Origin: an uncultured Blautia sp.
GTDB taxonomy: Bacteria; Bacillota; Clostridia; Lachnospirales; Lachnospiraceae
NCBI GenBank assembly: GCA_934373235.1
Contig: CAKROW010000020.1
Coordinates: 1-37,006 of the forward strand
DNA length: 37,006 nt
Direction of reading: 5' to 3'
Below, piece by piece: positions 7,532-14,463 of the stretch (position 1 is its first letter; the number at the start of each line of letters is the position of its first letter). A program made the position numbers and the translations under genes. The notes beneath the pieces were generated by a model. That model made no database searches, was not told the origin of the DNA, and was given only the letters and a program-made list of their open reading frames with translations.

Positions 7532-9067
7532 ATGGAAAGTACGAAAATCTCTGTGTCACTGCGGAAAAATGAACAATATATACGAAAAAAATGCGAAAAC
7601 TGTGCTGACATCCTGATCCGGCCCATGAGGCTGGGGGAAGGGCCAAAAGCAGACTGTCTGATGGTTTATATCGAGGTGGCAGTTTCCAATATGATGCTGG
7701 ATGACTCTGCCATAGGCAAGATGGTGAACCATTTCTGGGAAATTTCCGGTGATGAGATCCGGGAATTTATAGACCATAACAGCCTGGGGATCGCGGATGT
7801 GCAGAAGCTTGAGACACTTGAGGAAGCCATGGCTGCCATGCTGGCTGGGAATGCGGTATTTTTTGTGGATGGATATGACCGTGCCATGAAGATATCCAGT
7901 ACAGGATATCCAAATGCAGGTGTCTCTGAGGCAGAGACAGAAAAAGTGCTGCGGGGTTCCAGGGAGGGTTTTTGCGACAGCGTAAAGATCAATTCAGCTC
8001 TGGTGCGAAAACGTATTCGGGATACCAGGCTGAAAGTAGAGGAAAAGCAGTGCGGTGTCCGTTCCCACACAGTTGTGCAGATTCTTTATATAGAGGATAT
8101 TGTAAAGGAAGAACTTCTGGAAGAGATAAAGGACCGGCTGGATTCTTTCAGGATTGATGGGATCCTGGACAGCGGAATGCTAGAGCAGCTTACGGAAGAA
8201 CAATGGTACTCTCCTTTTCCCCAGTTCCATACAACAGAGCGTCCGGACCGGGCGGCCCAGGAACTTCTTAACGGCAAGGTGGTTGTGATCTGTGACAATT
8301 CACCGTTTGTCCTGATCCTTCCGGGAGCTTTCCAGAGCTTTATGGAAAGCAGTGAGGACTGGTACAACCGATTTGAAATAATCTCTTTTCTCAGGGTACT
8401 GCGGTATCTGGCTGTATTTGCGGCAACCCTTCTTCCGGGACTTTATCTGGCAATGATCCGTTTCCACACCCAGATATTACCTGCAAACCTGATCTTTTCT
8501 TTTTCCCAGGCAAGGGAGGGGGTGCCTTTTTCCAGTGTGGTGGAGCTGGTATTTCTGGAACTGTCCTTTGAACTTCTCCGGGAGGCGGGAGTGCGGATTC
8601 CGGGAGCACTGGGAAATGCGGTGGGGATCGTTGGCGGTCTGATCGTGGGGCAGGCGGCGGTGGAAGCAAATATAGTAAGCCCCGTGGTTGTGATCATTGT
8701 GGCTCTGACAGCACTTGGCTCCCTGGCAATTCCAAATGAAGAATTTGCCTCGGCTTTCCGGCTTCTGAAATATGGCTTTCTGTTTCTTGGAGGATATCTG
8801 GGAATCTATGGAATAGTTCTTGGCGGGTACCTGGTGGTGGCTCACCTTGCAGGACTTTTAAGTTTCGGAGTACCTTATCTGGTACCTTTTGTGGAAAAAA
8901 ACGATCAACAGCGGGAAAGCGGTGGAAAAATCCTCCGATATCCTTTCCGCAAACGGAAAATTCGTCCTCTGTATGCAAGGGAGGAGCAGAAACGCAGGCT
9001 TCGGATGGAAAAAAATGATACAGGTTCAGTGAAAAAGGAGGGGAAAAATGAGATTTGCAGAAAATAA
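7532..9067 (+). CDS. gerA: GerA-family spore germination receptor subunit A
   Basis: 511 residues from ATG 7532. I chose this start over ATG 7466 because 7466 lies in a terminator hairpin, and MESTKISVSLRKNEQYI resembles normal GerA N-termini; the ribosome site (AAGGCGG) is modest. The soluble N-terminal half contains the LYIEDIVKEELLEEIKDRLDSFRIDGILDSG segment typical of GerAA proteins, then FPQFHTTERPDRAAQELLNGKVVVICDNSPFVLILP. The C-terminal half is membrane embedded (about five helices from near residue 290) and includes the conserved GVPFSSVVELVFLELSFELLREAGVRIPGALG and SPVVVIIVALTALGSLAIPNEE motifs. In the family this subunit forms the inner-membrane germinant-gated ion channel with the B and C subunits. 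Its last 20 bases overlap the next gene, so the two are tightly coupled. Confidence 0.93.
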   Translation: MESTKISVSLRKNEQYIRKKCENCADILIRPMRLGEGPKADCLMVYIEVAVSNMMLDDSAIGKMVNHFWEISGDEIREFIDHNSLGIADVQKLETLEEAMAAMLAGNAVFFVDGYDRAMKISSTGYPNAGVSEAETEKVLRGSREGFCDSVKINSALVRKRIRDTRLKVEEKQCGVRSHTVVQILYIEDIVKEELLEEIKDRLDSFRIDGILDSGMLEQLTEEQWYSPFPQFHTTERPDRAAQELLNGKVVVICDNSPFVLILPGAFQSFMESSEDWYNRFEIISFLRVLRYLAVFAATLLPGLYLAMIRFHTQILPANLIFSFSQAREGVPFSSVVELVFLELSFELLREAGVRIPGALGNAVGIVGGLIVGQAAVEANIVSPVVVIIVALTALGSLAIPNEEFASAFRLLKYGFLFLGGYLGIYGIVLGGYLVVAHLAGLLSFGVPYLVPFVEKNDQQRESGGKILRYPFRKRKIRPLYAREEQKRRLRMEKNDTGSVKKEGKNEICRK

Positions 9068-10727
9068 CAGGATTTCCCACAGACAGCTCTACAGACAGAT
9101 CCTGCTGGTTTTTGTGTCACCGTTTTTTCTGTGCCTGTTTAAGGATGGACAGATGCTGGGAACTGATGGGATTGCAGGAGTCTGTGCAGCAGGGATCATT
9201 CTCGGCTTTTATGTGATCTTCCTTATACGCCTTACACCGGTGTGCACAGACCCGGGAAAGAATGTTGGAAAAATACCGGCATATGCTGTGGGCGCTTTTT
9301 TCCTCATCTATATCATACTTACCGCAGGATTTATTCTGGAGCTTCTGGAGGAAATCGTGCCTGTAAGCCTGGTATCGGGAATTTCGGGAAAGTGGCTTTC
9401 TTTTCTGGCTGCGGCAGTGTGCAGTGCGGGGATTGGGAAAGGGATGCAGAGGCGTGGCAGGATCGCGGAGGTGTCCGGCGGCATTTTTGCAGGAGGGCTG
9501 ATCCTGATGATGGCGGTCTGTGCAGGACAGGGAAGACTGGACTGGCTTGGTGAGATGCCGGTGACAGATGTTGGAGATGCTGAAAGTTATGTGCAGGATA
9601 CTTACCGGATGATCTGCGCTTTTTCCGGGATTGGACTTTTGCCTTTTGCGCTTTCCCAGGTAGAAAAACCGGGAACCTCGAGAAAAGCACTTTCAGGAGG
9701 AATCCTTACAGTATGTGCCATGATGGTGGGTATGCAGATCCTTCTTCCGGGAGTATTCGGGTGGAACCGGCTTCAGTCAGAGAAATTTCCGGTGCTGCCG
9801 TTGATGGATGGCGCAGATCTTCCCGGAAATGTGCTGGCGCGGTTTGATGTGATCTGGATGGGGATACTGATATACGGACTTTTGTTTTCGCTGGGAAGTC
9901 TGTTCCATTATGGAGAGCAGGTGGCAAAGCGCTGCGGTTTTTATACAGGAAGATACTGGGTTCCTGTGCTTGGGTATATGGTTTCTGTGGCAGATACAGG
10001 CAGAGGCGGGATAGAAGATCATTACCAGGATTATCTGGCATATATATTTGTTCCTGGGATGCTTCTGATACAGTTGGTCCTGGCGGGAAAAAGCAGGGGA
10101 AAGATATCTGCAGGAAAGGTCCGGGCAGCCGTTTTTCCGGCTCTGGTACTGGCAGCAGGGATATTTATGGCGGGCTGTGCGGCAGTTGAGCCGGAAAAAA
10201 GGTTCTACCCTCTGGCAATAGGGGCAGATTATACAGAAGAAGGATTTTGCCTCAGTTACAGTATGCCGGATCTGACAGAGACTACCGGTCAGGAGAAGCC
10301 GGATGCCCAGGAGAAGGAGATCCTGATGTTGTCGGGAACAGATTTTGATATGATTCTGGAAAAATATAACCAGTCCCAGGATAAATATCTGGACCTGGGA
10401 CATCTGGAGGTGCTGATCCTGGGAGACAGCCTGATCACCTCGGGAAAATGGCGTGAATTTATGGATTATCTGAAGGAACAGGTTCATGCAGGCGAGGATC
10501 TGTATGTGTTTTACAGCAGTGATGCTGCTTCTGTTCTTCAGTGGAAAGGTGCAGCGGACAGCTCTGTGGGAGAGTATCTGGAAGGGATCCAGGAAAACCG
10601 TATTTCCGGACAACAGAAAAAAGGCGTGACTCTGCGGGAAATTTATCATCAGATGTACAAAGATGATTCCCTGCCACGGCTTCCGGTGATCAGGCTGGAA
10701 GATGATCTCCTTTATGTGGATTATTAA
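9048..10727 (+). CDS. GerB-GerC fusion: germinant permease subunit joined to a truncated Ger(x)C lipoprotein
   Basis: One uninterrupted frame of 559 residues. Residues 1 to about 350 are a GerAB-type APC-superfamily membrane protein: it opens ISHRQLYRQILLVFVSPFFL and has around ten hydrophobic helices. Residues about 350-376 then look exactly like a lipoprotein signal sequence: a basic run (KSRGKISAGKVR), a hydrophobic stretch and the lipobox MAGC with Cys377. From there to residue 559 the sequence matches the N-terminal domain of Ger(x)C proteins (EPEKRFYPLAIGADYTEEGF, LMLSGTDFDMILEKYN, LDLGHLEVLILGDSL). A normal GerC continues for about 150-200 more residues, so its C-terminal domain is absent. 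The ribosome site AAGGAGGGG lies inside gerA. Whether signal peptidase II cuts at Cys377 to release a separate lipoprotein is inference. Confidence 0.88.
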   Translation: MRFAENNRISHRQLYRQILLVFVSPFFLCLFKDGQMLGTDGIAGVCAAGIILGFYVIFLIRLTPVCTDPGKNVGKIPAYAVGAFFLIYIILTAGFILELLEEIVPVSLVSGISGKWLSFLAAAVCSAGIGKGMQRRGRIAEVSGGIFAGGLILMMAVCAGQGRLDWLGEMPVTDVGDAESYVQDTYRMICAFSGIGLLPFALSQVEKPGTSRKALSGGILTVCAMMVGMQILLPGVFGWNRLQSEKFPVLPLMDGADLPGNVLARFDVIWMGILIYGLLFSLGSLFHYGEQVAKRCGFYTGRYWVPVLGYMVSVADTGRGGIEDHYQDYLAYIFVPGMLLIQLVLAGKSRGKISAGKVRAAVFPALVLAAGIFMAGCAAVEPEKRFYPLAIGADYTEEGFCLSYSMPDLTETTGQEKPDAQEKEILMLSGTDFDMILEKYNQSQDKYLDLGHLEVLILGDSLITSGKWREFMDYLKEQVHAGEDLYVFYSSDAASVLQWKGAADSSVGEYLEGIQENRISGQQKKGVTLREIYHQMYKDDSLPRLPVIRLEDDLLYVDY

Positions 10728-10762
10728 AGCGGATATTTGCAACCCTGCAGTGGCTCCCTGAT

Positions 10763-10882
10763 CCGGTTAAAAAAACAGAAGTGATCCCACAGCAGGTGTA
10801 TAGACCGGAATGGCGCTGTCAATACTTGAGATACAGGAGGTAACTTGTATATGAAAGGATTAAAGGACCGGTTAAAAAAACA
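10763..10882 (+). repeat. 15-bp direct repeat CCGGTTAAAAAAACA
   Basis: Identical copies at 10763-10777 (intergenic, after the GerB-GerC gene) and 10868-10882 (early codons of the small membrane protein), 105 bases apart. This could mark a small duplication or deletion event in the gap where the missing GerC C-terminus would be expected; chance is the alternative because half of it is an A run. Confidence 0.6.
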
Positions 10883-11129
10883 AAGGACCGGGTTATGGCT
10901 GGCAGCAGTACTTCTGGCGGTGGCTGTCCTGACAGAAGGTTTTGCCTGCCGGGACAGAAGCACAGAATGGGCTGCCTGTTCTGACAGTATTCCCCGGCTG
11001 TACGCCTGGTGGGGAACCATGTATCCGGAATTCTGTTTTCAGGAATATGGGGAAAAAGGGGCGGATTCTTCCGAAAAAGAGCCACAGGTGAAGATATCCT
11101 TCTGGCTTGCGAAAGCTTTTGATTGGTGA
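10851..11129 (+). CDS. Small single-helix membrane protein in the germination cluster, function unknown
   Basis: 92 residues, not recognised. A strongly basic N-terminus (about ten residues with several Lys/Arg) is followed by one hydrophobic helix (about residues 16-33, GLWLAAVLLAVAVLTEGF) and an exposed region with three Cys, several Trp/Tyr and the ending SFWLAKAFDW. I chose ATG 10851, with AGGAGG at 10835-10840 ten bases upstream, over the in-frame TTG at 10845. It lies 123 bases after the GerB-GerC fusion and 41 bases before murI. Some germinant receptors have a small membrane D subunit, so an accessory role in the receptor is a position-based inference only; D subunits typically have two helices, this has one. 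Confidence 0.6.
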   Translation: MKGLKDRLKKQRTGLWLAAVLLAVAVLTEGFACRDRSTEWAACSDSIPRLYAWWGTMYPEFCFQEYGEKGADSSEKEPQVKISFWLAKAFDW

Positions 11130-11170
11130 TACAATGGATAAACCAAAAGCTTGTCAGGAGAAAAGAATTC

Positions 11171-11992
11171 ATGAATATAGACAGAAATGCACCTGTAGGT
11201 GTGTTTGATTCCGGGATCGGAGGATTGACGGTTGCACGTGAGATCATGCGTAACCTTCCCTCAGAAAAAATCGTATATTTTGGAGATACAGCCAGGGTTC
11301 CCTATGGAAGCAAGTCCAGGGAGACTGTTATCCGCTATTCCAGGCAGATCATCCATTTTCTGCAGGAACAGCAGGTGAAGGCCATTGTGGTGGCGTGTAA
11401 TACTGCCAGTGCCTTTGCCCTGGATGCGGTGAGAGATGAGCTGGATATCCCTATTCTGGGTGTGATCGAGGCAGGAGCCATTGTGGCTGCCAGAGAGACC
11501 AAGAACAAGAGAGTGGGGATCATCGGAACAGAGGGAACCGTAGGCAGTGGCATCCATGCTTCCTATCTTAAGCGCCTGGATCCGGAGATCACAGTTTACG
11601 GTAAGGCGTGTCCGCTGTTTGTTCCCCTTGTGGAGGAGGGCTGGACACACGATCCTGTGACAGATGAGGTGGCGAGACGTTACCTTAAGGAACTTCAGGA
11701 TGAACAGGTGGATACACTGATTCTTGGATGTACCCATTATCCTCTTTTGAGATCCACCATCCGCAGGATTATGGGAGAAGAGGTACGTCTGGTGAATCCG
11801 GCTTATGAGACAGCACTTGAGCTTGGAAGGCTTCTGGAGAGGGAGGATCTGTCCGGGGATGAGAATGTACAGGAGGAATTTCCCTATCGTTTCTATGTCA
11901 GTGACCTGGCAGAGAAATTCAAGGATTTTGCCAATTCCATCCTGCCTTACAATGTAGAGAAGACACAGAAGATAGATATTGAGAAATATTAG
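11171..11992 (+). CDS. murI: Glutamate racemase
   Basis: 273-residue cofactor-independent racemase that makes D-glutamate for peptidoglycan in the cytoplasm. The two catalytic cysteines are in VACNTASAFA (Cys76) and LGCTHYPLL (Cys187); the N-terminal PVGVFDSGIGGLTVAREI and the YFGDTARVPYGSKS segments are diagnostic. ATG 11171 is preferred because AGGAG sits about ten bases upstream and the protein then begins just before the conserved DSGIGG strand; the longer frame from 11123 adds 16 residues without a ribosome site. The stop overlaps the ribosome site of the DUF1934 gene, so the two are co-transcribed. The pairing of murI with a DUF1934 gene has been seen in other clostridia (recalled, not checked). 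Confidence 0.95.
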   Translation: MNIDRNAPVGVFDSGIGGLTVAREIMRNLPSEKIVYFGDTARVPYGSKSRETVIRYSRQIIHFLQEQQVKAIVVACNTASAFALDAVRDELDIPILGVIEAGAIVAARETKNKRVGIIGTEGTVGSGIHASYLKRLDPEITVYGKACPLFVPLVEEGWTHDPVTDEVARRYLKELQDEQVDTLILGCTHYPLLRSTIRRIMGEEVRLVNPAYETALELGRLLEREDLSGDENVQEEFPYRFYVSDLAEKFKDFANSILPYNVEKTQKIDIEKY

Positions 11993-12002
11993 GAGATATC
12001 AT

Positions 12003-12449
12003 ATGAAAAAAGATGTTTTGATCCATGTCAGGGGCCTTCAGATCATAGAAGACCAGGGCGATGAGGAGCCTATTGAGATCGTGGTTCCGGGACAGTATTA
12101 TTTCCGTAATGGTTCCCATTATCTCAGATATGAGGAAATGCTTGATGATACTTCAGAGCCTACAGTTAATTACATAAAGATGTCTTCCAGAGGACTGGAA
12201 GTGAGCAAAAAAGGCCAGGTTAATGTACATATGGTCTTTGAGCAGGGAAAGAAGAACATGACCTTTTATTCCACACCATACGGTACTCTTAAGATGGGGA
12301 TTTCCGCTACCAGCCTGGAATTCCGGGAGAGCGAGGACAACATCCACATGAAAGCGGAATATGCCCTTGATATGAATGAGGAGCCTGTGGCTGACTGCTA
12401 TCTGGCGATCCAGGTGCAGCCAAGGGACAGCAAAGAGTTTGTACTGTAA
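12003..12449 (+). CDS. DUF1934 (YwiB-like) beta-barrel protein
   Basis: 148 residues from ATG 12003, preceded by AGGAG overlapping the murI stop; the earlier in-frame ATG at 11979 lies inside murI without a ribosome site. The pattern (KKDVLIHVRGLQ, an acidic DQGDEEPIEIVVPGQYYFRNGSHYLRYEE stretch, MVFEQGKKNMTFYSTPYGTLKMGISAT) is that of DUF1934/YwiB, a small cytoplasmic calycin-like barrel of unknown function. There is no signal peptide or membrane helix. Function beyond the family name cannot be given. No convincing terminator follows; the only nearby inverted repeat (AATATTT/AAATATT at 12461-12480) is AT-only. Confidence 0.85.
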   Translation: MKKDVLIHVRGLQIIEDQGDEEPIEIVVPGQYYFRNGSHYLRYEEMLDDTSEPTVNYIKMSSRGLEVSKKGQVNVHMVFEQGKKNMTFYSTPYGTLKMGISATSLEFRESEDNIHMKAEYALDMNEEPVADCYLAIQVQPRDSKEFVL

Positions 12450-12588
12450 ACGGGAAATGAAATATTTTTCTGCAAATATTGAACAGTAAGAGATTCTGTG
12501 ATATCATTTTTTAAATAGCTTAAGGGGTAAAGTATATATTTTGTCCTTGGCATAACTATTATTTAATTTTTTATTTACAGGTAAATAC

Positions 12589-13515
12589 ATGCGAAGAAAA
12601 GATAAAGGTTTTACCCTGGTTGAACTTGTAGTCGTGATCGCGATCCTGGCGATCCTTGTGGGACTCCTGGCACCAGCTTACACAAAATATGTGGAACGAA
12701 GCCGCGAATCCACTGATCTGGAAAACGTCCGCACTGCGTATGGTGAAATGCTGGCAGACATAAATCTGGATGGCCAAGATCCTGAAGAGGCTAAGAGAAC
12801 AGTTTATCTGAAACAGAAAATAGATGACTGGCAGTCCGCAGAAACTATCACCATCGCCGGAATTTCCCATACAGTAGGTGAGGAGGACACTGCCAATTGG
12901 GAAGGGATTCCAGGTGCCAACGGAACCTGCGAGGTTTCTCTTAATGCTGATGACAGTGTGAAATTTAAATGGTCAGGCGGAAGCGGGAGCAGCGAAAAGA
13001 AATATCCGTATGATATGAAGGAAAATCTGATGGGACCACTTAATGATTCCGGGTTGTTGACGACTGCGTTAAGTAATAATAATAATTTTGAAATTGATTC
13101 CAATGCTACAAACTCAACAATGGTTCCTCTGATTTCAGGTTTAATAAAGGCTAATAGTCTGCTGAAAAGTGGTACCTGGGCATATTTGGGAAGTGGTAAG
13201 CAAGATAACAGACGTTATCTTTTTTGGACTTCTGTAAATGTCAGTACAGTTCAGACAGGCTCAAAAATTCCCGTGATCGTCTGCAGAGCAGATGGAAAAT
13301 ACTATGTTTCCGAATCAACAACTGCCCAGCGGACAGGAAACAAAATAACAACACCATATATGGCAATTGCAGATCATCAGTATAATGCTGAGAGTTATCA
13401 GAAGATTGCTAATAACGGTAAGGAATATAATACTTTACAGGAAGCTTATGATGCATACGTAAAGAAAATCACAGATGAATATTCAGATTACAAAGATACA
13501 TTGCAGAAAAATTAA
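12589..13515 (+). CDS. Type IV pilin-like protein (orphan prepilin)
   Basis: 308 residues. The N-terminus has a short basic leader and the prepilin processing signal: MRRKDKG, cleavage, then FTLVELVVVIAILAILVGL with the conserved Glu at mature position 5, followed by a long amphipathic helix (APAYTKYVERSRESTDLENVR). The remaining 230 residues are a soluble domain I do not recognise, rich in Gly/Ser/Asn, and the DNA there (from about 13,060) is visibly richer in A+T than the surroundings. No prepilin peptidase, ATPase or platform protein is in the window, so assembly would need machinery elsewhere. The ribosome site (AGGT) is weak. It could be a pseudopilin or a T4P-like surface protein rather than a major pilin. 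A terminator follows at 13610. Confidence 0.8.
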   Translation: MRRKDKGFTLVELVVVIAILAILVGLLAPAYTKYVERSRESTDLENVRTAYGEMLADINLDGQDPEEAKRTVYLKQKIDDWQSAETITIAGISHTVGEEDTANWEGIPGANGTCEVSLNADDSVKFKWSGGSGSSEKKYPYDMKENLMGPLNDSGLLTTALSNNNNFEIDSNATNSTMVPLISGLIKANSLLKSGTWAYLGSGKQDNRRYLFWTSVNVSTVQTGSKIPVIVCRADGKYYVSESTTAQRTGNKITTPYMAIADHQYNAESYQKIANNGKEYNTLQEAYDAYVKKITDEYSDYKDTLQKN

Positions 13516-13609
13516 ATCCCATAAAACAGATACACCGGTTTATGAGGGAAAAGCATCTCCTGTAAACTTAACGGCAGCAAGCCTTACATAATTTATCATA
13601 CCATGAATG

Positions 13610-13634
13610 GCAGGTTCTTCGGAGCCTGCTTTTT
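13610..13634 (+). terminator. Terminator after the pilin-like gene
   Basis: Eight-pair stem (13610-13617 with 13622-13629, one G-U) capped by a TTCG tetraloop and followed by T5. Confidence 0.85.
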
Positions 13635-13650
13635 CATTTTTATACAACAA

Positions 13651-13706
13651 ACAGGGAGCTGCTGCTCCATAGATGATCACTCATCTATTTTGCAACAGCT
13701 CCCTGT
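13651..13706 (-). terminator. Large two-stage inverted repeat between convergent genes
   Basis: Outer perfect 11-bp stem (ACAGGGAGCTG 13651-13661 with CAGCTCCCTGT 13696-13706) enclosing an inner perfect 8-bp stem (ATAGATGA 13669-13676 with TCATCTAT 13681-13688, TCAC loop). On the minus strand only a weak T-rich tail follows, so its use as the terminator of the minus-strand gene is probable rather than certain. Confidence 0.5.
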
Positions 13707-13762
13707 TCCGGGACTGCCTGTTCCCGACAGTCACATGATTTTATATGTGCGTTCACGCCATA

Positions 13763-14212
13763 TTATTTTTTGTTTTTGCGGAATCTTGCGAAAAAGCCTT
13801 TTTTCTTAGGTTCCGGAGTTACCAGAGAACCACGGATTCCCTTTACACCTACAATATAAAGTCCGCTGACTTCTGCCTTGATCTCCTTCTTGACAGGGAT
13901 CAGATCAAAAACCTTCTCATCTGCGATGAGGATGTTGATCTTCGGGCCGACCTTGGCTTTGACAATGGGAAGCTTGGAACGGCGCATAAGTTTGGGCGTC
14001 TGGTCGATAACCATCTGCGGAAGACCGGAATCTTTTAATGGCATACGCTTTTTATCGATGACCAGCATGGAAACAGTCTGTTTACTGGCCTGAATCTGTG
14101 CCTGCTGTTCTTCCTGCTTTTTCTGAGCTTTTTTTCCAAAGAAATAGAGAGCAACAACTGCTGCGATCAGAATTACGAGGATGACCAGAAGGACGATGGT
14201 TACTTTACTCAT
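13763..14212 (-). CDS. Single-helix membrane protein, function unknown
   Basis: 149 residues from the minus-strand ATG at 14212, which has AGGGGG about ten bases upstream; the longer frame would add 16 residues without support. It has one N-terminal helix (about residues 4-23, VTIVLLVILVILIAAVVALYF) followed by a charged Lys/Gln-rich coiled-coil-like stretch, a soluble domain of about 80 residues (VSMLVIDKKRMPLKDSG, VKAKVGPKINILIADEKVFDLIPVKKEIKAEVSGLYIVGV) and a very basic tail (KKKGFFARFRKNKK). I do not recognise the family. With no signal peptidase site it is probably anchored, and the basic tail suggests that the soluble part is cytoplasmic (inference). Confidence 0.75.
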   Translation of the reverse strand: MSKVTIVLLVILVILIAAVVALYFFGKKAQKKQEEQQAQIQASKQTVSMLVIDKKRMPLKDSGLPQMVIDQTPKLMRRSKLPIVKAKVGPKINILIADEKVFDLIPVKKEIKAEVSGLYIVGVKGIRGSLVTPEPKKKGFFARFRKNKK

Positions 14213-14265
14213 ATGAGATATCCCCCTATATGTATTATTCGCAATAAATTCATTACGCAAGCTTC

Positions 14266-14294
14266 ATTTTAGCATTGTTTTAAGAAAAAGGCAA
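14266..14294 (-). promoter_or_regulatory. Candidate promoter for the minus-strand membrane protein
   Basis: Minus-strand TTGCCT (14294-14289), 17-base spacer, TAAAAT (14271-14266), about 55 bases before the ATG at 14212. Confidence 0.45.
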
Positions 14295-14327
14295 TTAAAA
14301 GTTAAGCAAAATACAGGGCGGAAACGG

Positions 14328-14356
14328 TGGAAATTTATATATGTTCAGGTTATAAT
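14328..14356 (+). promoter_or_regulatory. Candidate promoter for the first deacetylase gene
   Basis: TGGAAA at 14328-14333, 17-base spacer and a consensus TATAAT at 14351-14356. The -35 is imperfect. Confidence 0.5.
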
Positions 14357-14463
14357 GAAGAAGCTAGATTCTACAGGAATAGTATGGAAATTTTTTGGCA
14401 GAATATATGAGACAGAAGATAACTCCTGTAAAGGAGAGAAGAGTAGATTTGGAGAAAGATAAA

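Noticed and set aside
9777..10742. Minus-strand open frame of 321 codons
   Set aside because: Antisense shadow of the GerB-GerC gene.
12546..12566. Possible sigma-54 promoter (TTGGCATAACTATTATT) before the pilin-like gene
   Set aside because: The -12 element does not match TTGCA, no enhancer-binding protein is near, and a similar TTGGCATAA at about 20,917 suggests chance.
12450..12588. Possible c-di-GMP riboswitch before the pilin-like gene
   Set aside because: Pilin genes in clostridia often carry one, but none of the conserved GEMM core sequences is present in this gap.
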